Source: Ascarosepion bandense | Lineage: Eukaryota > Mollusca > Cephalopoda > Sepiida > Sepiidae | Length of the DNA: 64,000 nucleotides | Assembly (NCBI GenBank): GCA_037127315.1 | Contig: JBBBDQ010001920.1 | Span: 124,001-188,000, forward strand | Direction: 5' to 3' | Shown: positions 8,156 to 18,059 of the stretch, piece after piece | Position numbering within the stretch: position 1 is the first letter of the stretch | Layout: each line of letters opens with the position of its first letter | Notes under the pieces: model-generated | Database searches by the model: none | Told to the model about the DNA's origin: nothing | What the model saw: only the letters and a program-made list of their open reading frames with translations | Program-made: the position numbers and the translations under genes

Positions 8156-8405
8156 ACTGTTATGGCATGATGGACATTGTCTCAGAACAAAAAAATCTGG
8201 GTGCCAAATTTGAATTGCAGTTGAATTTGTTGCATTCACTTTTGCACAAATACCCTTGGAAAAGGTATTAATCCATCTCTTCTCTCACCATCTATGGGCT
8301 AAATAACAGAACAGATTGGGTTCTTAGCCTTGCTTGGCAACCAGTCTACTGTAGAAGGTAGTGGTTCATACATGTATCACATATGGCACTTATATGACTG
8401 AATGT
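8156..8405 (+). mobile_element. tRNA-derived SINE fragment, type 2, second tandem copy
   Basis: A diverged head (atggacattgtctcagaaca) is followed by the same body (cacaaatacccttggaaaag, 'taaataacagaacagattgg') and the terminal 'tcacatatggcacttatatg'. It directly follows the 7905-8155 copy, giving a head-to-tail SINE pair. 8406-8595 shows nothing recognisable. Confidence 0.6.
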
Positions 8406-8596
8406 ATACCCTGTTCAAGGCAACTGCTGGTAAAGGGTTTTTGTTAAGGGTTAACATATGAGGATAAGAGGGGAAGATAACAGTTAACTCTAAATGTGAA
8501 CAGGTTAAGATTGTAGTGATGAGGGAAACATTCTCCTAAGAGGTTGTTCAACAGAGCAGTGGTTCACAGGAAGAAGCTGTTCAAGCGAAAGTCACT

Positions 8597-8700
8597 GATC
8601 GCCAATCATGGTCAAGCGGTCTAAGATGCACCAGATCATATGGTGGCTTCCCATATGTGGATAGGGGTTGCAGGTTCAAATCCTGCCGAACAACACACAT
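8597..8700 (+). pseudogene. tRNA-Leu-like relic
   Basis: A class-II tRNA outline is visible: a D-arm with GCGGTCTAAGA, an anticodon stem CACCA/TGGTG around a 7-base loop, a long variable arm (cttcccatatgtggatag) and a T-arm GCAGG-TTCAAAT-CCTGC with a good B box. The loop base expected to be U33 is A, the triplet at the anticodon position reads TCA, and the acceptor strands do not pair. It is therefore a pseudogene or SINE head rather than a working tRNA. It directly precedes the 174-bp satellite. Confidence 0.55.
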
Positions 8701-8732
8701 CTTCGTAAGAAAAATTTATCGTCAATAATAAA

Positions 8733-9733
8733 GCCGGTAGAAATAAATATATAATACTGTTTGATTATAAACAGAATATCTACTTAAATACAAGTATCGA
8801 TCAAAAATAATGTTCAAACAAATCATTTCAAATTGTCGGTTGTTCATAACCAGTTTCGTTAATCTTTGTTAATTTCATTATCACATTGATTATCGTAAAT
8901 AATCAGGCCGGTAGAAATAAATATATAATACTGTTTGATTATAAACAGAATATCTACTTAAATACAAGTATCGATCAAAAATAATGTTCAAACAAATCAT
9001 TTCAAATTGTCGGTTGTTCATAACCAGTTTCGTTAATCTTTGTTAATTTCATTATCACATTGATTATCGTAAATAATCAGGCCGGTAGAAATAAATATAT
9101 AATACTGTTTGATTATAAACAGAATATCTACTTAAATACAAGTATCAATCAAAAATAATGTTCAAACAAATCATTTCAAATTGTCGGTTGTTCATAACCA
9201 GTTTCGTTAATCTTTGTTAATTTCATTATCACATTGATTATCGTAAATAATCAGGCCGGTAGAAATAAATATATAATACTGTTTGATTATAAACAGAATA
9301 TCTACTTAAATACAAGTATCGATCAAAAATAATGTTCAAACAAATCATTTCAAATTGTCGGTTGTTCATAACCAGTTTCGTTAATCTTTGTTAATTTCAT
9401 TATCACATTGATTATCGTAAATAATCAGGCCGGTAGAAATAAATATATAATACTGTTTGATTATAAACAGAATATCTACTTAAATACAAGTATCGATCAA
9501 AAATAATGTTCAAACAAATCATTTCAAATTGTCGGTTGTTCATAACCAGTTTCGTTAATCTTTGTTAATTTCATTATCACATTGATTATCGTAAATAATC
9601 AGGCCGGTAGAAATAAATATATAATACTGTTTGATTATAAACAGAATATCTACTTAAATACAAGTATCGATCAAAAATAATGTTCAAACAAATCATTTCA
9701 AATTGTCAGTTGTTTATAACCAATTTCGTTAAA
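8733..9733 (+). repeat. 174-bp satellite, about 5.75 near-identical units
   Basis: Units begin with gccggtagaaataa at 8733, 8907, 9081, 9255, 9429 and 9603, exactly 174 bp apart. The units differ by very few bases (for example one cgatc to caatc change in the third unit). The last unit decays after about 110 bp. No open frame. High identity implies recent amplification or ongoing homogenisation. Confidence 0.95.
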
Positions 9734-10005
9734 CCAATGATTATTATAGACAGAATCCAGCTGTGAGGTTTCTATAACTGCTTGCATGAAAAAATTTTAA
9801 TTTCATTCAGAAAAAGAACAGACACATAAAAACACTCTTCTTTATAAACCAATAATGACTACATATAGAATACAACTGTTAAGTTAAGTTTATCCATAAT
9901 GTAGATTCCCTGTGTATTTTCTGTAAATACTTTCATGCAATTGTTTCCTTTATGAATTCTAATTATAAACAGGGCAATACTAAAATCAAATAAGTACAGA
10001 AATTT
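9734..10005. other. No recognisable feature
   Basis: AT-rich sequence between the 174-bp satellite and a LINE-B relic. I see no motif or repeat that can be named. Confidence 0.45.
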
Positions 10006-10565
10006 AAATATCTAAGAGAGGAAGGCATGTGTGACACTGAAATTTGAGGACGCATTGGGATGACCAAAGACGCATTTCTAAAGCTAAGCAAAGTATTAAA
10101 AGACAAAAGCTTTTCTTAGAAACAAAGAAAAGGGTACAGAGATGTCATGTGATATCCATCCTACTGTATGGTAGCAAATATAGGACAATGTCCTCAAAGT
10201 GGAATAAGAGACTTGAAGCAACCAAAATGTGGCTCCACAGAAGGATGTTGAGAATCCCATGGACTGAACATGTGAACACCGATGAGGTTTTGGAGAAAAT
10301 GGAAACAAAAATGTAACTTATATTTAACAACAGGAAGAGACAGTGGAAATTTCTGGGGCATATAATAAGGAAGGAGGGCTTGGAAAACTCACAGAACAAA
10401 TTGAGGAAAAGAGAGACATAAGAAAGCAGCACAAAATATATTTGATGAGATTGCTTAAATAAATGGTAGATAGTGGGTTTGGGAGAAATAAAAAAAGACA
10501 AAACTTATCAAGAGCTAAAAAGGACAGGAAGGTGTTGAAACCATGATCGCCTACATCCTAAAGGG
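10006..10565 (+). mobile_element. LINE-B C-terminus, degenerate
   Basis: The open part (10044-10316) shows LETKKRVQRCHVISILLYGS, KRLEATKMWLHRRMLRIPWT and NTDEVLEKMETK, the region following the reverse transcriptase palm of RTE-like elements. The frame is lost after METKM, but recognisable sequence continues to the 3' end (gaccatgatcgcctacatcc-like sequence, then an A-run). Pseudogene of a retrotransposon polyprotein. Confidence 0.7.
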
Positions 10566-10885
10566 ATATAAAAAAAAAAGAAGACTAAATTGGCAGAATA
10601 AGTCTCATCATTTTTACAGTTGAAATGGCTTGATGTAATCGTAAGTTCTATGCTAAGGGTTTCTTCTTTCAGACACTTCTGGAAATTTCTTCCAGCTTCT
10701 TGCTTTTCAGTCAAATTTGATCTTCAAAAAGTTAAATCCAATGTCAATAATTATCTACTTTCTTTGTAATTGGTTTTTTATTCTTCTTTCTCCTGTAAAG
10801 CATTTTTCTCATATTTTCTAACACAGTAGCTCCTTGTGCTTAATTAAAAGCTCCTTTTTCTTTTATGTGCTGTGTTCACTAATAT
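10566..10885. other. No recognisable feature
   Basis: T-rich, no open frame or repeat match within the window apart from low-complexity sequence leading into the AT satellite. Confidence 0.45.
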
Positions 10886-12095
10886 TTTAATACCTTTTTA
10901 TATATTATCATCTAATATTTTTAATATTTTAATGCCTTTATATATATTATCATATAATATTTTTAATTTTTTATAGCTTTTTATATATTAGAATCTAATA
11001 TTTTTAATTTTTTATACCTTTTTATATATTATGATCTAATATTTCTAATATTTTAATATCTTTACATATATTATCCTATAATATCTTTAATATCTTAAAA
11101 TTTATATGTATTATCATATAATATTTCTAATATTTTAATACCTTTTTATATATTATCATCTAATATTTTTAATATTTTAATGCCTTTATATATATTATCA
11201 TATAATATTTTTAATTTTTTATACCTTTTTATATATTATCATCTAATATTTCTAATATTTTAATACCTTTTTATATATTATCATATAATATCTTTAATAT
11301 CTTAATACATTTATATATATTATCATATAATATTTCTAATATTTTAATACCTTTACATATATTATCCTATAATATCTTTAATATCTTAATACATTTATAT
11401 ATATTATCATATATTTCTAATATTTTAATACCTTTACATATATTATCCTATAATATCTTTAATATCTTAATACATTTATATATATTATCATATAATATTT
11501 CTAATATTTTAATACCTTTACATATATTATCCTATAATATCTTTAATATCTTAATACATTTATATATATTATCATATAATATTTCTAATATTTTAATACC
11601 TTTACATATATTATCCTATAATATCTTTAATATCTTAATACATTTATATATATTATCATATAATATTTCTAATATTTTAATACCTTTACATATATTATCC
11701 TATAATATCTTTAATATCTTAATACATTTATATATATTATCATATAATATTTCTAATATTTTAATACCTTTACATATATTATCCTATAATATCTTTAATA
11801 TCTTAATACATTTATATATATTATCATATAATATTTCTAATATTTTAATACCTTTACATATATTATCCTATAATATCTTTAATATCTTAATACATTTATA
11901 TATATTATCATATAATATTTCTAATATTTTAATACCTTTACATATATTATCCTATAATATCTTTAATATCTTAATACATTTATATATATTATCATATAAT
12001 ATTTCTAATATTTTAATACCTTTTTATATAAATCATATAATATTTTTAATATTTTAATATCTTTACATATATTATCATATAATATCTTTAATATC
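10886..12095 (+). repeat. 84-bp AT satellite built from two about 42-bp half-units
   Basis: In the homogeneous core (11330-12010) 'attttaatacc' recurs at 11341, 11422, 11506, 11590 and onward every 84 bp (one 81-bp unit). Each unit is a dimer: ttctaatattttaatacctt plus acatatattatcctataata, and a related ttaatatcttaatacattta plus tatatattatcatataata half. The flanks are more diverged. Almost entirely A/T and rich in short self-complementary segments. Confidence 0.92.
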
Positions 12096-12129
12096 AGTCC
12101 TTGTATATGGTCATGAATACTAGACAATC

Positions 12130-12515
12130 TCTTCACAGATGAAGAACAGACTTAAAGGAACATAAATCTGGTTGATAAAAAGATGCTAAAGAAACCATGG
12201 ACTGAACAATGTAATTTATAGTTAATGCAAACAAAAAGTGCTCTTATATTTAAGGAAGAGAGTTGAAATTTCTTGGACATATAATGAGCAAAGAAGGCTT
12301 TGAAAATTTGATACTCACAAGGCAGACTGATGGCAAGAAGGACATAAGAAAACATCATACGACCTACCTGGCCATATTGAGTAAATGAATGTCAGAGCAA
12401 TGACTAGGAGAGATAATAAAAAGGAAACAATTATTCATAGCTACAAAGAACAGGAAATAGTGGAGGGCCGTGATCACTAATATCCTAAAAGGACATGGTA
12501 CATAGAAAAAGAATG
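12130..12515 (+). mobile_element. LINE-B C-terminus, strongly diverged
   Basis: Matches LINE-B by order of landmarks: 'agatgctaaagaaaccatgg', 'ttgaaatttcttggacatat', 'aggctttgaaaatttgatac', 'gtggagggccgtgatcacta', 'aaaggacatggtacatagaa'. Many indels, no frame. Confidence 0.6.
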
Positions 12516-12755
12516 TAACAATCTGTATAAATATAAAAACTGAATCCTGCATCAATGTTGTGAAAAGAAATTTTTACCTGGCTTGAAGTTTTCTATATTC
12601 TAATGCAAACAGTGTTATAAATATAACAACCCAATCCTATGGAAACACATTATTGATTATTCATTTTTAATAATTCCCCTAATATATGTCTCGAAAGGTA
12701 AATTGTCTTTGATAAAATAATAATGATGAATGAAAAGTATTATATGAAGAATACA
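12516..12755. other. No recognisable feature
   Basis: AT-rich spacer between two LINE-B relics. Confidence 0.4.
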
Positions 12756-13254
12756 GTTTTTTTAGTTATCTTCTTCTCACTGCTACGTATTACAAAACTA
12801 AGCAAAGTATTGAGAGACAAGAAAATTTCATTGAAAACAAACAAGAAAGTACAGGATTATTATGTGATGTCTGTCTTTCAATATGGCAGCAAATGCTGGA
12901 TAATCAAATTAAAAATGAAGGAAAGACTGAAATGTGGTTCTACAGAAGGATGCTGAGAATAGCATGAACTGAACATGTGATGAGAGTTTGGAGAGGATGG
13001 AAACAAAAAGAAAGCTTAATACTTAACATCAGAAAAAGACAGCTGAAGTTTCTGAGACATGTAATGAGGAAAGAGAGATTAGAGATTCTGATACTCACAG
13101 GACAGATAAAGGGAAAGAGAGACAGGGAAAAGAAATGTGTGACATACTTGATCAGCATAAGCAAGTAGAATGCAGAACAGGGTTTGGGAGAAATAAGAAG
13201 AGAAAAGGTGTTAAGAGCTAAAAGGGAAAGAAGAATGTGGAGAGCCATGATCAC
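12756..13254 (+). mobile_element. LINE-B C-terminus
   Basis: Open pieces show LSKVLRDKKISLKTNKKV, YYVMSVFQYGSKCWII, LNIRKRQLKFLRHVMRKERL and LILTGQIKGKRDR in shifting frames, ending with 'gtggagagccatgatcacct'. It breaks off at the Tc1-type end at 13257. Confidence 0.7.
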
Positions 13255-13256
13255 CT

Positions 13257-13400
13257 ACACTATCAGCTATAATTATTAGGCCACCCTAGTTTTTTTAAAA
13301 GAAATTATGTATTTTATACTATATTTAGTGTTTATTGTCAAATGAAAATAGAATGTTTTTTTTTGTTATTATTACTTTGCAAATTATGACAATTTACCCA
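13257..13400 (+). mobile_element. Truncated Tc1-type MITE, left end only
   Basis: 'actatcagctataattatta' and 'ggccaccctag' followed by the same interior as 13442-13570 (atgtattttatactatattt, gaaaatagaatg). It has no right end. The tandem left ends suggest an earlier insertion truncated by a later one or a local duplication. Confidence 0.65.
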
Positions 13401-13441
13401 TCGCTCCCTGTAGACTTGCTATATATATATATATATGCATA

Positions 13442-13844
13442 CACTACCAGCCTTAATTATTAGGACATACCAGCTTTTTAAAAGAAATGATGTATTTCAT
13501 ACTATTTTTAGTATTTATTGCCAAGTGGATAATTCTAAATGAAAATAGAATGGTTCTTTTGTTATTATTACTTTGCAAAATTTTACGAGGCAAGGAAGCA
13601 AAGATGTACTCATCCGAATCACCCTAAATTTTCTTTACTCTTTCATTGATGAAACTGCAATATAGGTAATTATTAAATATTTATAAATTAATTTCATGCA
13701 CATGTTATTGTGCAGTATTAACAAGAGAACCATTCTATTTTCATTTACAATTATTCAATTTATTGGCAATAAATTCTAAAAATAGAATAAAATACATCAT
13801 TCTTTTAAAGCACTTTGGTTGCCTAATAATTATAGCCGTTAGTG
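13442..13844. mobile_element. Tc1/mariner MITE, 403 bp, about 130-bp inverted repeats, TA duplication
   Basis: The left end (cactaccagccttaattatt) pairs with the complement of the right end (aataattatagccgttagtg). The similarity continues inward through 'atgatgtatttcatactatt', 'ttagtatttattgcca' and 'gaaaatagaatggttct' for about 130 bp. TA flanks both sides (13440-13441 and 13845-13846). It has no coding capacity and would need a transposase in trans. Confidence 0.88.
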
Positions 13845-13849
13845 TACAT

Positions 13850-14025
13850 ACCTACATATCCCATGACTCATTAGAGTTGCAGGGACACAGTAAGTAGTAC
13901 AGCTCTTGTTAAAGTGGTATATCTTGGGCAAGAACCCATCCCTCTTCAGGATTGCTTGAATTCAGAATTTTCTTTCTCTTAGACCAGTTGCCATCCAGGG
14001 CTATATTATTATAAATTATATATAC
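13850..14025 (+). repeat. Interspersed repeat R1, copy 1
   Basis: A block starting 'catgactcattagagttgca' and running through 'gtggtatatcttgggcaag' and 'ttgaattcagaattttcttt' to 'gctatattattataaatt' recurs three more times between 14305 and 14735. Function unknown; probably a SINE- or LINE-derived repeat. Confidence 0.65.
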
Positions 14026-14161
14026 ATTCTTCATTTGTAAATGAGTTATTATGCGACCTAGGTTTCTACCATTTGGTGTCTTCAGGCAATTTGCAAATCG
14101 CCTGAAGACATCACATGGTAGAAACCTATGTCACATAATAACTCGTTTACAAATGAAGAAT
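14026..14161. repeat. 136-bp near-perfect palindrome
   Basis: Arms of about 63 bp (attcttcatttgtaaatgag... and its complement) differ at about six positions. The centre, ATTTGCAAAT at 14089-14098, is itself palindromic, so there is essentially no loop. It sits at the 3' border of R1 copy 1. It could be a foldback element or a snap-back product of replication. No protein is encoded. Confidence 0.9.
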
Positions 14162-14278
14162 ATTCAAAAGTTCTACTATATATATTGTATATATTATAAT
14201 AATATTATAATAGAAATTTTTAATACAAATGTGCACTGGTCTAATTTTATTAAAACCAAAAAGTAAGTAATTAAACAA

Positions 14279-14486
14279 TATATATATATATATATATATA
14301 TAACACAATTACAAGTCCCCTAACTCATTAGAGCCATAGGGGCAACACATGTATGTACTGCAGCTGCAGTGGAAGTGGTGTGTCTTGAGTAAGGTAGTCT
14401 GACAGAGCCTATCCCTCTCTAGGATTGTTTGAAATCAGAGTTTTCCTTCTCTTACACCAATTGCCAGCAAAGGTTATACTATTATG

Positions 14487-14518
<32 letters not shown>

Positions 14519-14735
14519 CATGATCACAAGTTGCAGCCACAATAAAAATGGTGCATCTTGGACAATATAGCCTGATGAAGCCCTTTCCAAGATTGTTTGA
14601 ATTCAGAATTTTCCTTCTATTAGATTGATTGACACCCAAGGCTATATTATTGTGAATTTTATATATATGTATCCAGATCAGAAGTTCCACAACTCATTAG
14701 AGTCATAGGGTCATCACATGTACTGCAGCTGCATA
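14279..14735 (+). repeat. Repeat R1 copies 2-4 separated by (TA)n tracts
   Basis: R1 recurs at about 14305-14495, 14520-14665 and 14680-14735, each linked by a TA microsatellite (14280-14302, 14494-14518 and 14660-14668). The shared order is 'ctaactcattagag', 'cagctgcagtggaagtggtg', 'ttgtttgaa', 'agaattttccttcta'. The TA tract is part of the repeating unit. Confidence 0.7.
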
Positions 14736-14904
14736 ATCTATACAAAGAAATGATTTGATGACTACATGGTGACTTAGAAAAAAATACTTATTCAAATACT
14801 TTAACCCAGATTAATAAATTCCCTGTGTGTTTGTTTGTTTGTTAATTTATTTTTTCTTTCACTCACAAACATTTATTATTAATAAATAACCCTAATCTAT
14901 GTTT

Positions 14905-15535
14905 TTTTAAATCATCTCACACCAAGCAAGGCATTCTACTGCCACTGTTGCACAGGGGGTTACATAGGGGAAAGTGATGAGAAAGAGGGGTTAGTCATCG
15001 GAAATGTCAGAAGGAGGGTAATAGATGGATGAGAATACCGGTGTAATGGGGGTGGAGTAGACGGAGAAAAGAGCTTGAGGGAATGGATGCGAGTTAGTGA
15101 GATAGGAGATATCTATTGACCTTATATTTAAATTCATAGAGATTGTAGCTGTTGAGGAAGCAAGTATATAGAAGGGAATTACACAAGCGAGAAGTGCATG
15201 AAAAGAAGCTGTTAGAGTAGAAATTGCGGTTATATTTTATCAGTTTCACTGTAAAAGGTTGGGACCTAGTTTCTAGTCTAGTAGCTCATGTAAATTCATA
15301 CCTAGGGGGCACCAGTGATCTAAGTTCATTAAAGCAGAAGTCTTGAAAGTATTTATAGAATAGGTACAGGGAAGCCACATCACACCTGTGAGATAGCGAC
15401 TGCAGCTGAGCTGCCAAGTCGGTATCGATCACATTACAGATTCTCGGATTTTGTCAAGAACCCCCAGGGGAATAGCAGGGGCACCCACCAGATATGGCAG
15501 CAGATGTGGCAGCAGTAACAAAAAAGGTGAATTAA
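14905..15535 (-). mobile_element. LINE-A C-terminus and 3' tail
   Basis: On the minus strand the coding landmarks lie between 15535 and about 15200 and the 3' terminus near 14905 (aaatcatctcacaccaagca, 'ttgcacagggggttacat'). Positions 15405-15490 correspond to the region around the Cys/His-poor RT C-terminus seen at 24940-25040. Several frame breaks. Confidence 0.65.
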
Positions 15536-15763
15536 TGACTAAATGCTGGCATAGAAAAAGATACTTACATAAATACTTAGAGGTAGATTAATACAGATTG
15601 CTTGCTTTTTTCTTTCTTTCTCCCTCCCTTGCTTATTCTCTTCCTTTCTCTCTTCCTTTTCCTTGCAAATATTACACTGGTCAAAAAAAAAAAAAAACCT
15701 TTGAAATGGTGTCAAGACACCAAACATCTTTTTTAGCTAATTTGATAGAGCTGAATCTGAAAA
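15536..15763 (+). repeat. Repeat R2 (C/T-rich), copy 1, interrupted by LINE-B
   Basis: Landmarks are 'gtagattaatacagattgc', a CTTT-rich tract, 'gcaaatattacactggtca', an A-run and 'caccaaacatcttttttagc', ending in GAATCTGAAAA. The same order is at 16398-16660. The sequence downstream of the LINE-B insertion (16351-16385) supplies the missing continuation, so copy 1 was intact before insertion. Confidence 0.7.
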
Positions 15764-16350
15764 AAAAAAGGAAGCGTTCTAACAGGAGATCAGTGATCAG
15801 AAGGCGAATTGGCATGGCAAAGGACGCGTTCCAGAAGCTGAGCAAAGTACTAACACACAGGAAAATTTCACTAGAAACAAAGAAAAGAGTGCTGGATTGC
15901 TATGTGATGTCAGTTCTTCAATACGGCAGTGAGTGCTGGACAATATCATCGAAAATGAGGACAAAACTGGAAGCAGCGGAAATGTGGTTCTACAGAAAGA
16001 TGCTGTGGATATCGTGGACTGAACACGCAAGCAACAATGAGGTGTTGGAAAGAATGGAAACCAAAAGGAAATTAATACCGAGCATCAGGAAGAGACAACT
16101 GAAGTTCCTGGGACATGCAATAAGGAAGGAGAGCTTGGAGAATCTGATACTGACTGGCCAGGTAGAGGGAAAGTAAGACAGAGGAAGGCAGCGGATAACA
16201 TATTTGCAGGGCCTGGTTGGGTGGATGATGAAACGGGGATTGCCAGGAGTAACAGGAACAAACATGCTAAGGGCCACAAGGGATAGGGAGACATGGAGGG
16301 CCATGATCGCCTATGTCCTGAATGGACAGGGCACATAGAAGAAGAAGAAT
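15764..16350 (+). mobile_element. LINE-B 5'-truncated insertion with 10-bp target-site duplication
   Basis: Bracketed by AATCTGAAAA at 15754-15763 and 16351-16360, this 587-bp insertion is the best preserved LINE-B copy. It ends in the family terminus (gacagggcacatagaagaag) with a GAA-rich tail, so the 3' end is intact and the 5' end truncated, as expected of target-primed reverse transcription. Confidence 0.88.
15772..16325 (+). pseudogene. RTE-like LINE polyprotein C-terminus, one frameshift
   Basis: An open frame up to 16176 carries RRIGMAKDAFQKLSKVL, KKRVLDCYVMSVLQYGSECW, AAEMWFYRKMLWISWTEH, NNEVLERMETKRKL, IRKRQLKFLGHAIRKESLEN and LILTGQ. A stop follows where a frame change near 16170 has occurred. 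The following frame continues with a RATRDRETWRAMIAYVLNGQ end and a stop just before the GAA tail. This is the domain distal to the reverse transcriptase palm. The endonuclease and catalytic RT motifs were lost by 5' truncation. Clade assignment (RTE-like) is from recalled similarity. Confidence 0.75.
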
Positions 16351-16468
16351 AATCTGAAAATGACCTTACTTTTTCTTGGTTTACTGTACAGAAATATATA
16401 AATATTTGAGGCAGATTAATACAGATTCCCCTATACGTTTGTTTGTTTGTTTGTTTGTTTGTTTGTTT

Positions 16469-16502
<34 letters not shown>

Positions 16503-16660
16503 TGCTTATTCCCTTTCTTTCTTTCTTTCTTTCTTTCTTTGCAAATATTACACTGGTCAACAAAAAAAAAACATTTGAAATGGTGTTGAGACACCAAACA
16601 TCTTTTTTAGCTAATTTGATGGAACTGAATCTGAAAACAACCTTACTATTTCTTGGTTTA
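16351..16660 (+). repeat. Repeat R2 continuation and second copy with GTTT/CTTT tracts
   Basis: After the target duplication the sequence continues 'tgaccttactttttcttggt', then a second copy of R2 starts with 'gcagattaatacagattccc'. It contains (GTTT)n at 16437-16467 and (CTTT)n at 16468-16492 and 16512-16540, and repeats 'caccaaacatcttttttagc' and 'ccttactatttcttggttta'. Long apparent reading frames here are low-complexity artefacts. Confidence 0.7.
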
Positions 16661-16884
16661 CTGTTCAGAAATGTCGAATTTAAAAGAAAGAAAAACATTT
16701 TTTTAATTTGTTTTCTGTACATATGATCTTGATTAATGGCAATATTCTTCAAAATAAAATAATAATAGAAACATCTCAATTGATATTTAAACCAGCAATT
16801 ATTGGTCTGCTTATTGAGAAATACTATTTTTTTAAATAGCAATCAAACTCTAAGTCTTTAAAATCAACACGATTGAATATATCA

Positions 16885-17205
16885 TATTGCCCGGTTCACA
16901 CTCCACCCACGTCTATTGAACAGGTGAATAGGCTCATCCCTTGTTTCCTGTTTAGGATGTGGTTTCCGGCTTTCTCTTTTCCAATCTTTTTACTCTTTTC
17001 TTTTCCAATTGGAGTAGATAGACTAAACTATCGCCCGGTTCACACTCCACCCACGTCTTTTGAACAGGTGAATAGGCTCATCCCTTGTTCCTTGTTTAGG
17101 ATGTGGTTTCCGGCTTTCTCTTTTCCAATCTTTTCATTCCTACATAGCCCCCTGCGCTTCAGTGGCATTACCGCCTTGCTCGGGGTGATATGATTAAAAA
17201 AAACA
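16885..17205 (+). mobile_element. LINE-A-type 3' terminus with tandemly duplicated segment
   Basis: A segment starting 'cccggttcacactccaccca' occurs twice (16890 and 17034), each followed by 'gaacaggtgaataggctcat' and 'ggatgtggtttccggctttc'. The second runs into the common end 'agccccctgcgcttcagtgg' and 'gctcggggtgatatgatta' plus an A-run. The same arrangement, also duplicated, is on the minus strand at 29090-29395 and singly at 35890-36070. It is an interspersed element 3' end; no protein. Confidence 0.7.
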
Positions 17206-17299
17206 AAAAAAAAAAACAAGTATTTTCATCAAATCATTTAATAAACTAACAGCATAAATAAAATCTTTGTGAACGTAAGAAATATGGTCAAAATTTTCT

Positions 17300-17503
17300 T
17301 TATCTCGTTTGTCTGTCATGTTTAATGTTATTTAAGGCCCTTTTGAAACTCCAGCAGTCGTCAGCCGTCATTTGTTTCCACCATTCCTGCTCGTGCTCTT
17401 CCATTGTTTTGTTATCCTGATGGAACCATTCTACTTGTTCATCACTCACATCACCGCGGGTTATCCAGAAATTTATCTCAATGGTGATGTAAAATATGAA
17501 CAT
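17300..17503 (-). pseudogene. Mobile-element-associated protein fragment (FHQD...W...CW motif)
   Basis: A 67-residue open frame contains DEQVEWFHQDNKTMEE, EWWKQMTADDCW and SFKRA. The spacing F-H-Q-D...M-E...W...M..D.CW..KR recalls a C-terminal segment of multi-copy, transposon-linked proteins seen in many invertebrates. I cannot name the family with confidence. No upstream exon or terminal repeat is identifiable. Probably a fragment, not a host gene. Confidence 0.4.
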
Positions 17504-18059
17504 TAATACTCATATTAGCGTATTATTGATAAATTTTATCAATTAATTTGAATTTTGGCGATAAATTGGAAAAATTCAGTTATTTTTTCTTGTAAAACTA
17601 GTTTAATTCAGGTGGGTGACATAAATTGTTTGGGCTACCAAAAAATTGATGGGTTTCTATGACCTTCATTAACTAAATGTTGTGATCAACCATGATTGTA
17701 AATTTATCTTTTTTCCAAAAATAATCAATTTCAGTATAGCAAAAACAGTAGCTAAACATGAATATCTAAGGTAATTTTCAAAATCCGCAACCATCAAATT
17801 AGTTAAAAATGTTTTTTGTTTCTTGGCAATAAAAATCATGTTGACCACTGTAATTTATATTAACAATAATTACGAATTACTTTCCCTTTGAATAATACTT
17901 ATATAAAATTATGTATAGGAACTAAAATGGCCAAAAAATGAGGGATTAGTTTATGTATGAATTATAATATAGAATTGATCACCCACCTTATACTCACATT
18001 ATAATATTTAGTAAATTTATTATATATAAAAAAATTCAAATTTTCTTAATCTGGATGGC
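17504..18059. repeat. AT-rich interspersed repeat R3
   Basis: Contains 'atatagaattgatcaccca', 'gagggattagtttatgtatg' and 'aatggccaaaaaatg', which recur inverted at 19085-19180 and 19360-19440 (gatcaattctatattataat, 'aaactgatccctcattttgt', 'ggccatgttagtttctatac'). No protein. R3 borders each of the LINE-B tails in 18.0-19.6 kb, so it travelled with them in local duplications. Confidence 0.5.

Noticed and set aside
8597..8700. Functional tRNA-Leu gene.
   Set aside because: Acceptor strands do not pair, the base at position 33 is A, and the triplet in the anticodon position is TCA.
8733..9733. CRISPR-like array (regular repeats).
   Set aside because: The 174-bp units are tandem and contiguous with no unique spacers; the setting is eukaryotic.
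16376..16842. Frames of 116-170 codons on both strands around the CTTT/GTTT tracts.
   Set aside because: Driven by tetranucleotide repeats and repeat R2; the only real coding content nearby is the LINE-B fragment.
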